This document shows positions 31,601-39,051 of a stretch of DNA of 54,653 nucleotides, piece by piece. Below the pieces are notes generated by a model that did no database searches, was not told the DNA's origin, and saw only the letters and a list, made by a program, of their open reading frames with translations. Both the position numbers and the translations under genes were made by a program. Position 1 is the stretch's first letter. Each line of letters starts with the position of its first letter. The DNA lies in contig NZ_RBZW01000018.1 of assembly GCF_006543045.1 (NCBI RefSeq), positions 1 through 54,653 of the forward strand, in the 5' to 3' direction. Origin of the DNA: Salinadaptatus halalkaliphilus. GTDB lineage: Archaea > Halobacteriota > Halobacteria > Halobacteriales > Natrialbaceae.

Positions 31601-34477
31601 AAGATCGAGCAGAAGGTCCGGGAGATGCGCAAGATCGGGCTAGGCATCATGGGACTCGCCCAGCTGTACATCCAGCTGGGGATGGAGTACGGCAGCGAGG
31701 CCTCCAACGAGGTCGCACGCCAGCTCATGACCCACATCAACCACACCGCGAAGTGGACATCCCACGAACTCGCCGAGGAACGCGGGAGCTTCGACGAGTG
31801 GGACAACTCCAAGTACGCGAACCCGACCGAGTACCGCGAGTGGTTCGAGAAACAGACCGGCCTCGACGCCGACGACTGGGCCGAGGGCTTCCACATCCGT
31901 AACCACAACGTGACGACTATCGCGCCGACCGGTTGTGTCGACGAAGACTCACTCGTCTCGACCGACGAGGGTCTTCGGCCGATCAAGGATCTGGACAACA
32001 CCGGTGCGGAGTTCGAGCAGTGGGGCGAGATCGAAGCCGGTGTTTCCACCGACGGCGGAACGAAGACTGCGACAGCTGTGTACGACAACGGCTTCGCCGA
32101 CGTGCGACGGATCGAAACGGAAGGTGGATTCAGCGTCGCTTCGACGCCGAACCACCGGTTCCGAACGATCGACGAGAACGGCGAGTACGCGTGGAAGGAG
32201 GCCGACGACTTCGAACCTGGCGACCACATCGTCCTTCAGCGCAACACCTTCGATGGCGGATCCCGTGCCGACCTCGACACGAGCGAACGGGAGAACTACT
32301 ATCACAACACCGACGAGGACCTCCAGCTACCCGCAGAAATGACTCCGGAGCTCGCGGCGTTCCTGGGGTACTTTATGGGCGATGGATACGTCCACGACGA
32401 GGTCGGAGTCAAGCTGGTCGTCGAATCGGACGCCGAGGAACTCGACGCGTACCTCCGCGAGCTCGGCGAATCGCTGTTTGGCGTGTCGCCGACTGTCGAG
32501 GACCGTGACACGCGTCGCGTTCTCTGTTTCGGTGGGCGTCATCTCCCACGATACTTCGAGGACAACGGCTGGGAGAAAGCGGATGGAAACGAGGGGGAAG
32601 GCGCCGCCAGCGCCTTCGTCCCCGAAGAAGTTCTCAGCAGCGACGAGAAGGTCCCCAGAGCATTCCTCAGGGGCTTGTTCGAAGCCGATGGAACTGCTCC
32701 TCGCAAGGTGGAGCTGTCCACCGTCTCCGAAACACTTGCCGAGCAGGTACAAACGTTGTTGCTCTCGCTCGGCTGCGTCTTCGTACGGGAGGCGTACGAC
32801 GCAGACGAACTGGGCGACGATCACTTCGGTGAGCGAACGCGACACGCCCTCCGCGGTGCGAACAAATACCAGGACGAGCGCTTCGTAGACGAAATCGGGT
32901 TCCTCACCAAGTCCCTAGACGTCGAACTCACTGCCCAGTCGTATCGCAACGATGTCTATCCACCGGCTGTCGTGGAGGCACTCCGCACTGTCGACGGGTA
33001 CGATTCGGTCAGCAAGTCCGTCAAGAAGCGGGTCAACCAGTCGCCTATCAACGGTTCGGTCTCCCGGAAACTCGTCAGGGATGTCGAAGCCGAGACGGGC
33101 GAGACCGTTCGACTTGACCACCGTCGGTTGACCAATTTCTACGTGGCAACCGTCGATTCGGTTACCGAGGCAAAGGCCTACACGAAAGATATCAGCGTCC
33201 CGTCGAACAACACCTACATCGCGAACGGGTTCGTGACACACAACACCACTTCGATGGTCGGCAACACCACGGGTGGCTGTGAGCCGATCTACAACGTCGC
33301 CTACTACAAGAACGTCTCCGACGACGTCCAGGGCGACGAAATGCTCGTCGAGTTCGACGACTACTTCCTCCGGGTGCTCGAGGACAACGACATCGACGTC
33401 GACGCCGTCAAAGAGGAGGCCCAAGAACAGATGGCGACCAACCAGTTCAACGGCGTCGAAGGACTCTCGACGGTGCCAGACGCCATCGGCGAACTGTTCG
33501 TCACGACCGGTGACCTCTCGGCGAAAGCACACGCCGGCGTGCAGGTCGCCTGTCAGGCCGGCGTCGACTCCGCCATCTCGAAGACCGTCAACGCACCGAA
33601 CGATTCCACGCTCGAGGACGCCAAAGACGTCTTCGAGTACATCTACGAGCACGGCGGCAAGGGTGTCACCTACTACCGCGACGGCACCCGCTCGAAGCAG
33701 GTGCTGACGACCCGCGCCGACAACGCCGACTTCGCCGACGAGACCGAGGCCGCGGCGGCGCTCGTCGAACAGATCGACGATATTTTCGGTGGTCTCGAGA
33801 CCTTCCTCGAGAACGAGGACGTTCAGGACATCCTCGAGACGGATGTCGGCGCACTCGCCGACGACCCCGACGAAGCGTCCGAACCGGAACCCGTCCACGT
33901 CGACTTCACCGAGAAACGCGAACGGCCCGACGCGCTCCAGGGCGTCAGCCAGCGCATCGACACCGGCTACGGGAAGATCTACGTGACGATCAACGAGGAT
34001 CCCGAGACCGGTCAGCCGTTCGAACTGTTCGCGAACATCGGCCACTCCGGCGGGTTCACGAACTCCTTCACCGAAGCGCTCGCGAAGGTCATCTCGACCT
34101 CGCTTCGCTCGGGCGTCGATCCGGAAGAGATCGTCGACGAACTCTGTGGGACTCGAAGCCCCAAGGTGGCCTGGGACAAAGGCGAACAGATCCAGTCGAT
34201 TCCCGACGCTATCGGCACCGCGATGCGGCGCTACCTCGACAACGAGATCGACAAACCGTACCCCGAGCAAAAGACCCTCGAGGAATCAGCCGATGCAGGT
34301 GTCGTCGACCGCCAGACCGACGGCGGCGCGACCGCGGCCGCAAGCGATACCGACGACACGACACAGGATCTCATCGATGCCGGTGAATCCCCCGAATGTC
34401 CCGAGTGTGGCTCGCTCTCGCTGTACTTCTCCGAAGGCTGCAAAACGTGCGAGTCCTGTGGCTGGAGCGAATGCTGA
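28658..34477 (+). CDS. nrdJ: Adenosylcobalamin-dependent ribonucleotide reductase (class II) with two inteins
   Basis: Reduces ribonucleotides to deoxyribonucleotides. The 1,939-residue precursor contains inteins at residues 202-665 and 1093-1529; removal leaves 1,038 residues, a normal haloarchaeal NrdJ. Extein signatures: the redox Cys in LSACFVDS (Cys177), SGGGMGYAFWRLRP, IAQGGARRGAQMG, the active-site NPCGEQ (Cys898), IAPTG/TTSMVGNTTGGCEP, VACQAGVDSAISKTVN, and a C-terminal zinc ribbon with redox cysteines (CPEC...CKTCESC). Residues 883-900 around NPCGE are written in strikingly AT-rich rare codons. Start ATG 28658 overlaps a leader ORF. Confidence 0.97.
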   Translation: MSQHDLSAEELTLPIKRTEGETLEDRLTGNAYHNILPARYLRKNADGNLVEQQEDLFERVGKNIALAEAVFAAEKRDIEITVTPDQLKPDHPRRDELAEDVFGAGTSTADDAETTLSIYNVNKFAYDTVVPELPEDIRDHVEDVSAEFQGMMANLDFMPNSPTLMNAGDELQQLSACFVDSPEDDIDDIHQTAKEAAQVFQCLTEESTVMVEEKGIISVADVAAGDRVAQRTDSGFQYKPVEETHTYEDAETLTVTLANGLSVRGTPNHRLMVDGEWTRLDEIQAGQEIHYALGWLREADREVPELTSVASGAQWSENRTVENAEILELYREDLSDYEIAERLDCGKSTVQRRRSNELDLPPNGNGGRKPGSSSFDESTAHRLYRDGHTDAEIADELDVHQATVGQFRAREQLTPNGTPVKAVSQPEQLTEGLAELVGLWVGDGSWHQNGVRFHVGRESIAEYIDELSQQLFGTSTSISAADGCYEVGINSHEIKRWWEANFDCKADGAQSARVPQVVKRAPATVVEAFLRGYFTADGTLLNDTYPKLYSSSERAIDDVATLMMGLGYPVKKSVIRDEDAHPYYGLVPTTGEGRKAFLREVGFIDERREVALSNIDSISPRDSHVIGEEYTVEVEAVTESEPATVYDITIEDNHEYVTDGIVSHNSGGGMGYAFWRLRPYGDAVGSTGGIASGPITFMRTYDQMCETIAQGGARRGAQMGVMRVSHPDVIQFIHAKNKDVSLAETLRLNDPDDYTHTSFQAALEEARELIDDEGRVPKHLRNAVEGHLSNFNISVGITDDFMEALQNGEEFTFTNPRTEEPHVATEETKELYEMFGLGDHVEVGEELSIPAEEIWDDIVEGAHENGEPGVIYLERVNKQHSFDIDKHPEHRILATNPCGEQPLEEYEACNLGHINLSTLADLEAPDWRVWYDEHGDDYDDLENAVDAFLEEAVDFEEFDRRIEMGTRFLENVVTMSDFPVEKIEQKVREMRKIGLGIMGLAQLYIQLGMEYGSEASNEVARQLMTHINHTAKWTSHELAEERGSFDEWDNSKYANPTEYREWFEKQTGLDADDWAEGFHIRNHNVTTIAPTGCVDEDSLVSTDEGLRPIKDLDNTGAEFEQWGEIEAGVSTDGGTKTATAVYDNGFADVRRIETEGGFSVASTPNHRFRTIDENGEYAWKEADDFEPGDHIVLQRNTFDGGSRADLDTSERENYYHNTDEDLQLPAEMTPELAAFLGYFMGDGYVHDEVGVKLVVESDAEELDAYLRELGESLFGVSPTVEDRDTRRVLCFGGRHLPRYFEDNGWEKADGNEGEGAASAFVPEEVLSSDEKVPRAFLRGLFEADGTAPRKVELSTVSETLAEQVQTLLLSLGCVFVREAYDADELGDDHFGERTRHALRGANKYQDERFVDEIGFLTKSLDVELTAQSYRNDVYPPAVVEALRTVDGYDSVSKSVKKRVNQSPINGSVSRKLVRDVEAETGETVRLDHRRLTNFYVATVDSVTEAKAYTKDISVPSNNTYIANGFVTHNTTSMVGNTTGGCEPIYNVAYYKNVSDDVQGDEMLVEFDDYFLRVLEDNDIDVDAVKEEAQEQMATNQFNGVEGLSTVPDAIGELFVTTGDLSAKAHAGVQVACQAGVDSAISKTVNAPNDSTLEDAKDVFEYIYEHGGKGVTYYRDGTRSKQVLTTRADNADFADETEAAAALVEQIDDIFGGLETFLENEDVQDILETDVGALADDPDEASEPEPVHVDFTEKRERPDALQGVSQRIDTGYGKIYVTINEDPETGQPFELFANIGHSGGFTNSFTEALAKVISTSLRSGVDPEEIVDELCGTRSPKVAWDKGEQIQSIPDAIGTAMRRYLDNEIDKPYPEQKTLEESADAGVVDRQTDGGATAAASDTDDTTQDLIDAGESPECPECGSLSLYFSEGCKTCESCGWSEC
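29261..30652 (+). mobile_element. NrdJ intein 1 with LAGLIDADG endonuclease and internal HTH repeats
   Basis: A 464-residue intein inserted between VFQ and SGGG. It begins with Cys (CLTEEST) and has block B GTPNHRLMV. It ends with the ITIEDNHEYVTDG and IVSHN block, with Ser as the +1 residue. The two LAGLIDADG helices are LVGLWVGDG and FLRGYFTADG. Between splicing block B and the endonuclease lie two helix-turn-helix-like units (LSDYEIAERLDCGKSTVQRR and HTDAEIADELDVHQATVGQF), an uncommon addition that may strengthen target recognition. All splicing residues look intact. Confidence 0.93.
31301..31360 (+). other. AT-rich recoded patch over the NrdJ active site
   Basis: Within GC-rich nrdJ, the 18 codons for D883 to E900 (DIDKHPEHRILATNPCGE) have 16 ending in A or T, including ATA twice, AGA and TTA, which are rare in the rest of the gene. 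The protein sequence is ordinary. The patch sits on the conserved NPCGE motif, a type of site that inteins favour. Confidence 0.8.
31934..33244 (+). mobile_element. NrdJ intein 2 with LAGLIDADG endonuclease
   Basis: A 437-residue intein between IAPTG and TTSMVGN. It starts at Cys (CVDEDSLVST), has block B STPNHRFRT and ends NNTYIANGFVTHN, with Thr as +1 residue. The endonuclease helices are FLGYFMGDG and FLRGLFEADG. The sequence is high-GC like its host gene, so it appears long resident. Splicing and endonuclease residues look intact. Confidence 0.93.
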
Positions 34478-34571
34478 GCTAGCGACCCGTCAGTAACTGT
34501 CCTTTTTCGCGATCGATCGTCGGACTCGAGTCGACCAGTAGATCTTAGCGGCACCGGTCCGAACTGCCAGT

Positions 34572-34772
34572 ATGGCCCCAGCCGATGATCGTCGGTCCGG
34601 ATCGACGCCCTCGAGCGCCGACGATCGGACGACCGAAATAGACGGCGGGCGAAATACCGATTCGACCGAGCCGACCTGCCCTCACTGCGAGGCACCGATG
34701 TTCGAACGCCACTGCAAGTACGTCTGCCCACAACACGGCGTCATCATCGACTGCAGCGACCCCTTCTTGTGA
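34572..34772 (+). CDS. Small zinc-finger protein (66 aa)
   Basis: The N-terminal half is disordered and charged. The C-terminal half is a compact zinc site, CPHCEAPMFERHCKYVCPQHG, ending IIDCSDPFL. The CPxC...HC...CPxH arrangement is a type of small haloarchaeal zinc-finger protein. It follows nrdJ on the same strand after 94 nt. Function unknown. Confidence 0.75.
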   Translation: MAPADDRRSGSTPSSADDRTTEIDGGRNTDSTEPTCPHCEAPMFERHCKYVCPQHGVIIDCSDPFL

Positions 34773-34784
34773 CCGGTGAGAACG

Positions 34785-35507
34785 TTAGTACTCCAGCGGT
34801 TGTGACGTGTCTCGAGTCGATCGGTTTCGAACGAGTCGGTAGATTGGACCAGCGAGTAGGATCGCTGCCGCGAGCAAGCACGCCACCGTCACCACGAGAC
34901 CGAGTTCGCCGAGCCCATCGGCCGCGAGCGTCGCCGCCGATGCGCCGACGACGACCGCAGCGATCGTCCAGGGGAGTTCGCCCAGGACCGTCCCAAGGAC
35001 GAACTGGCGAAGTCTGACCTCGCTCGCTGCGGCAGCACACGTCGAAACGTCCGAGGGGATTGGGACGAGTCGGGAGACGGCGACACCCCGAATCGGACCG
35101 GCCGTATTGTAGTAGCGGCCAGCCACGTCGCTCGCGCGCTCGAAAAGGTCGCCCACTAGCCCGTCGGCCTGCTGAGAGACCGGACGGGAGGCCGGTTCGC
35201 GGGCGACGACGCGACGGGCGACCAAGAATACGGGGACGACCGTCACGACGAGGCCGACGAGCGCGACTGGCACGCCGACCGTAACGCCGTAACCGTAGCC
35301 GACGACGACCGCAAGTGGCGTCGTCGGCCAAGCGAACAGCGGCCGAACGAGGTAGAGCCCAGCGATCGTCACGGCGAACAGATACGGGTCGCCGGTGAGC
35401 GACTCCAGAAACCCGAACGCCGTCGACGGTGACACGAGCATCCCGGCTGCGAGGACCGCACTGACGACGAGGAGGCCAATAATCGCTCGAGTCGACACCG
35501 ACGACAT
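34785..35507 (-). CDS. TVP38/TMEM64-family (VTT domain) membrane protein
   Basis: A 240-residue polytopic protein with about five or six hydrophobic segments. The middle carries the VTT/SNARE-associated pattern: AVVVGYGYGVTVGVPVALVG, an RRVV..PASRPV basic loop, then VAVSRLVPIPSDVSTCAAAASEVRLRQFVLGTVLGELPW (positions about 145-184), where family members have RLxPxxP and GxxxG. The family is implicated in lipid scrambling or small-molecule transport; the substrate here is unknown. Confidence 0.82.
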   Translation of the reverse strand: MSSVSTRAIIGLLVVSAVLAAGMLVSPSTAFGFLESLTGDPYLFAVTIAGLYLVRPLFAWPTTPLAVVVGYGYGVTVGVPVALVGLVVTVVPVFLVARRVVAREPASRPVSQQADGLVGDLFERASDVAGRYYNTAGPIRGVAVSRLVPIPSDVSTCAAAASEVRLRQFVLGTVLGELPWTIAAVVVGASAATLAADGLGELGLVVTVACLLAAAILLAGPIYRLVRNRSTRDTSQPLEY

Positions 35508-35604
35508 CGACCGGAGTTTTCACTCAGGGATTGAATCTCTTGTGTCTCCGGACAGCAATCCGGCGGCACAACGTTTATTCCGTCCGAACGAAGACCACAG
35601 ACCG

Positions 35605-35988
35605 ATGGGATCCGGGGAGAGAGCCAACGACGCTGTCGACGATCGCGTCCAACTCGGGCTGGCGTTACTCGAGCGCCTCGAGCACGAGTCACTCCCGCTG
35701 GCCGATGTCGTCGATCGCATCGAGACGGTGACGAGCGATCCGACGGTAACCCGGACGATCCTCGACAAGGCCGAATTACGAGGGGTCATCGAACGCGACG
35801 ATGGCATCATCCGGCCGAAAAGCCGCCAGTACGTCAACTTCGACCGTGACGTGATTACAAAAGAAGGTGAGTTTCGCTGTCGGCGCTGTGGCTCCGGACT
35901 CTCGACGGGCTACTTTATCGATCTCGAGGGCGGGGAACTCGGCCCGTTTGGCTCCTCGTGCATTCGAAAGGTAACCGGACGAGAGTGA
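35605..35988 (+). CDS. Winged-helix plus zinc-site protein (DUF5830-like)
   Basis: A 127-residue protein. An N-terminal helical winged-helix-like region (LALLERLEHESLPLADVVDR, then VTRTILDKAELRGVIERDDG) is followed by a zinc site FRCRRCGSGLSTGYFI with further Cys in GPFGSSCIRKVTG. It resembles a haloarchaea-specific family, DUF5830 as I recall it. A nucleic-acid-binding role is inferred from the architecture. ATG 35605 fits a TATA-like TTTATTCC about 30 nt upstream. Confidence 0.7.
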   Translation: MGSGERANDAVDDRVQLGLALLERLEHESLPLADVVDRIETVTSDPTVTRTILDKAELRGVIERDDGIIRPKSRQYVNFDRDVITKEGEFRCRRCGSGLSTGYFIDLEGGELGPFGSSCIRKVTGRE

Positions 35989-36012
35989 GGGCGGTCGGGT
36001 CGATGATTCGAG

Positions 36013-37158
36013 CTATCGTCCCTGTCGCAGTTCGGCGATCAACTGCTCGATGGTCTGTTGTTGGCGTTCGATGAGTTCGGACTGGTGGTCGACGGCTGCC
36101 TCGAGGTCCTCGATACGCTCGAGAAGCGCTGGATCGACGGCGTCGGTGGTCGCTGCGGAACCGGTGTCCGTCTGTTGGCCGGCCGTGTCGGTATCGTCAT
36201 CGAAGAGGTCTGCGGTTTCGACGGTTGCCGCCGATCGCTCCTCGTGTTGGTGTGTGTCTGTCTCGAGCTGTGTGCCGGTCTGGCGCTGTGTCTGGGATTG
36301 TGTCTGAGCCGGCTGTTCGTTCCGCGATTGACCGTTTGAGTCGACCGATGGGGACGCCGAGTCGCCGCCTGCAACGGTAGTGCCCGCGGTCGTCTCAGCG
36401 AATTCGTCGGTCGAATCATCGATATCTACGTCGTCAGGTTCCGGTGGATCGGCATCGAGAGGATCGACGCCGTCGCCGAAGTCCATCGATGCGCTGTCGG
36501 CCTCGGCAGCGTCGGATTCGACACCGACCAGATCGTTGAGTGCCGACAGCGAGTCGACGTCGTGATACTCGAAGAGCGCGCGTTTGAGTCGTTCGCGCAG
36601 GTCGTTTGCCTCTTCGTTCGGGGCTTTGATCCGCTGGGGCCGACCATCGACTTCGAGGACGATCTGCGTGGCGACGCTACCGTCTTCGAACGAGAGGTTG
36701 GTGACGTCGCTGAAGTGGTACTCCTCGTAGTCTTCGTCCCAGACGGCACTGCCGATGTGTTTGACGAGTCGGTCACTCGTGATGATCAGCGTCAGTTCAC
36801 TAAATCGGTAGGTTTGGACGACCGTCTCGCCGGGATCGGTGATACCGTTGCCGTTCAAGACGCCTGCAAGCACCGGATGCAAGGCGGCATCGGTCTTGCT
36901 CGCCGGGATAGTAAACTCGTGGGTGCCTTCCAGGGGGTACTCGAGGGAGAATTTGGTTTTTCGTCGACCTTCCGAGAGGGTGAGTCGGTCTGCCTCGTGG
37001 GGAAAGTCCTCGATCGATTCGTCGCTCAGGAGTCCTTCCGCTCGATAGACGAGAGTTCGAGACGGCGTAATGAAAAGTTCGTCTTCCCCACCGAGAGAGA
37101 CTTGCGCCGCGATCTCCTCGTCCTCGAGAGTAGATTGGACGATACCGGGAACGCTCAT
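36013..37158 (-). CDS. Haloarchaeal conserved protein with disordered linker and C-terminal coiled coil (381 aa)
   Basis: The N-terminal 200 residues are beta-rich and regular: ITPSRTLVYRAEGLLSDESI, then SELTLIITSDRLVKHIG and the VDGRPQRIKAP segment resemble PH-like haloarchaeal domains. A long acidic, Gln/Thr-rich low-complexity linker (about 215-335) follows. The C-terminus (LLERIEDLEAAVDHQSELIE, RQQQTIEQLIAELRQ) is a coiled coil for oligomerisation. No catalytic motif is present. Function unknown; by its build a scaffolding or membrane-stress role is possible. Confidence 0.75.
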   Translation of the reverse strand: MSVPGIVQSTLEDEEIAAQVSLGGEDELFITPSRTLVYRAEGLLSDESIEDFPHEADRLTLSEGRRKTKFSLEYPLEGTHEFTIPASKTDAALHPVLAGVLNGNGITDPGETVVQTYRFSELTLIITSDRLVKHIGSAVWDEDYEEYHFSDVTNLSFEDGSVATQIVLEVDGRPQRIKAPNEEANDLRERLKRALFEYHDVDSLSALNDLVGVESDAAEADSASMDFGDGVDPLDADPPEPDDVDIDDSTDEFAETTAGTTVAGGDSASPSVDSNGQSRNEQPAQTQSQTQRQTGTQLETDTHQHEERSAATVETADLFDDDTDTAGQQTDTGSAATTDAVDPALLERIEDLEAAVDHQSELIERQQQTIEQLIAELRQGR

Positions 37159-37261
37159 ATCGCGGTAGTTCGTACGACCATGTCATAAATCCGTGGGTCC
37201 CCGTTGCACGCCCGCAACGAATGGGAAGGTTAAAGAAACGGACGCTACTACCAACGAGTGA

Positions 37262-37413
37262 GCCCGGGTGGCTTAGCTGGACATAGCGCCGCACTCATAG
37301 GGTTCAGAGATTCGGTGCGGTTTCGCCTTGGAAGCCCGCCTGTCCCACTGAGGACTGCCGAGCCTCGAACCTGGGACATGCGGAGATCGAGGGTTCGGAG
37401 CCCTCCCCGGGCA
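37262..37413 (+). tRNA. Elongator tRNA-Met (CAU) with 78-nt intron
   Basis: Exon 1 is 37262-37299 and exon 2 is 37378-37413. The acceptor GCCCGGG pairs with CCCGGGC (discriminator A), the anticodon stem CCGCA pairs with TGCGG, and the spliced loop CTCATAA holds anticodon CAT. The T-arm is GAGGG / CCCTC. The intron (37300-37377) lies at canonical position 37/38, as is usual in haloarchaeal elongator tRNA-Met. TTTTT at 37415-37419 follows. The remaining flanks of the 446-bp gap (37159-37604) show no gene. Confidence 0.95.
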
Positions 37414-37604
37414 CTTTTTGAAGAAGTCACGAACGCAGTGAGTAACGAGAGCGTCATCACGTCACCAGCGGCGTTCGATTCGAGTCGGGGGCGGATACCA
37501 TTCCCACGGCCTGGGAATCCGCCAACCCGCTATATGTCCGCTCGAGCTATCTATGAGAGAGAACCACATAGCCGGCGTGGAATTCAATGGTGGGTCGAAC
37601 GTGT

Positions 37605-38573
37605 ATGTCCAGAACAATCATCGATACGGCCGGCAAGGAGCCGGTACAGGAGCGCGAACACGAGACGGAACCGATCGGGAATCGGTCTGTGTGTCCGGAG
37701 TGCGCGGGTCGCATTCGCGACGATGACCAACACGGCGAGCGCGTGTGTACTGACTGTGGGCTCGTCGCCGACGCGGACGAACTCGATCGCGGACCCGAAT
37801 GGCGGTCGTTCGAGGGGGATGACCGTCGGCGAGTCGGCGCACCGGTGACGAGTCGACACCACGACAAGGGTCTCAGTACGACGATCGGCTGGCAAGAGAC
37901 CGACGCCTACGGCAACGAACTCTCGAGTCAGAAGCGCCGACAGCTCCGGCGGCTTCGAACCTGGAACCAGCGGTTCACCGCGACGGACTCTCGCGAGCGG
38001 AATCTCAAGCAAGCGCTTGGCGAACTCGAGCGGATGGCATCGGCGCTTGGACTGTCCGAGCCGTGTCGGGAAACCGCTGCCGTGATCTACCGACAGGCCG
38101 TCGATGAAGGGCTCTTACCCGGCCGATCGATCGAAGCGATGACGACGGCGAGTCTCTACATCGCAGCCCGGCAACACGGAACGCCGCGAACGCCGGCGAC
38201 CGTCGAGTCCGTGAGCCGCATCGACAACGCAGCCATCCAGCGCGCGTATCGGTACCTCTCGAGAGAGCTCGAACTCGAGATTGCACCGACCGATCCGATG
38301 CAGCACTTACGGCCGTTCGCGTCCGCCCTGGAGGTAAGCGACGAAGCGACACACCTCGCACAGGACATCCTCGAGGCGGCGAAAGACGACGAAATTCACA
38401 TCGGAAAGAGCCCGGCAGGGCTCGCGGCGTCGGCGATCTACGCTGCAGCGCGGCTTACCAACGAACACGTCACCCAGGAGACGGTCGACGAACGGACTGG
38501 CGTAAGCGAGTTCACCGTTCGGAACCGGTATCAGGAGCTACTGGACGTGTACGGCGAACGTGGCGACCGATAA
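37605..38573 (+). CDS. tfb: Transcription initiation factor TFB
   Basis: An archaeal TFIIB homologue of about 322 residues that bridges TBP-TATA and RNA polymerase. The N-terminal zinc ribbon CPEC...CTDCG (about residues 30-50) is followed by the B-reader region (GPEWRSF) and the linker with RTWNQRF. Two cyclin repeats follow (SEPCRETAAVIYRQAVDEGL..., then HIGKSPAGLAASAIYAAARL), ending with an HTH (RTGVSEFTVRNRYQEL). ATG 37605 is chosen; ATG 37587 is possible. Haloarchaea carry many TFBs, so paralog identity cannot be given. Confidence 0.95.
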   Translation: MSRTIIDTAGKEPVQEREHETEPIGNRSVCPECAGRIRDDDQHGERVCTDCGLVADADELDRGPEWRSFEGDDRRRVGAPVTSRHHDKGLSTTIGWQETDAYGNELSSQKRRQLRRLRTWNQRFTATDSRERNLKQALGELERMASALGLSEPCRETAAVIYRQAVDEGLLPGRSIEAMTTASLYIAARQHGTPRTPATVESVSRIDNAAIQRAYRYLSRELELEIAPTDPMQHLRPFASALEVSDEATHLAQDILEAAKDDEIHIGKSPAGLAASAIYAAARLTNEHVTQETVDERTGVSEFTVRNRYQELLDVYGERGDR

Positions 38574-38616
38574 GGCGGTGCTGACGGTTCGACTACGGTG
38601 TTCTCAGCCACGCCAA

Positions 38617-39039
38617 ATGCCTTCTCACTCGAGAACGTATCCCATCGATGTGTCGGAACGACCCGCAGCAACGCGATGGGTACGGGGCCTGTGGTCGTAC
38701 TATCGAGCGTATACGCATACCCCAGCACATACCGCCTCGGCGGCAGCACTGGCGATATTCGGCCTCCTCGTTTTCGTCGATCCGATCTTCGCCGCGGTCG
38801 CTATCGGCTCGTATCTCGTCCCACCCATCGTACTGTACGTCTTGGCTGACGAACAAGCCCTCGAGAACGGCAAGCGAGCGGACAGCGACGCTGCAGAGAC
38901 TCACTCAGATAGCGAGGGGATCGTCGACGATGCTGGTGATGACGATTCTGACACGGACACAGACGACGGTACGGATACCGACAACAGCGATACGGACACC
39001 GATAGCGGTGACACGGATACCGATACCGACGACGGGTGA
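38617..39039 (+). CDS. Membrane protein with acidic Asp/Thr repeat tail (140 aa)
   Basis: A short basic N-terminus, two hydrophobic segments (about residues 38-55 and 58-78), then an acidic tail dominated by DTDTD-type repeats (residues about 105-140). The repeat tail is low-complexity and probably extended in high salt. Start uncertain: ATG 38617 or a downstream GTG at 38650. No family recognised. Confidence 0.55.
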   Translation: MPSHSRTYPIDVSERPAATRWVRGLWSYYRAYTHTPAHTASAAALAIFGLLVFVDPIFAAVAIGSYLVPPIVLYVLADEQALENGKRADSDAAETHSDSEGIVDDAGDDDSDTDTDDGTDTDNSDTDTDSGDTDTDTDDG

Positions 39040-39051
39040 GTTAGACGAGTA

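Noticed and set aside
32915-34270. 451-aa leftward open frame within nrdJ
   Set aside because: Antisense shadow of nrdJ, rich in Val/Asp/Arg from GC-rich reverse codons and without any recognisable motif.
38900-39039. DTDTD repeat tract as a separate repeat element
   Set aside because: The DNA repeat is just the coding sequence for the acidic protein tail in frame with the membrane protein; no independent element is indicated.
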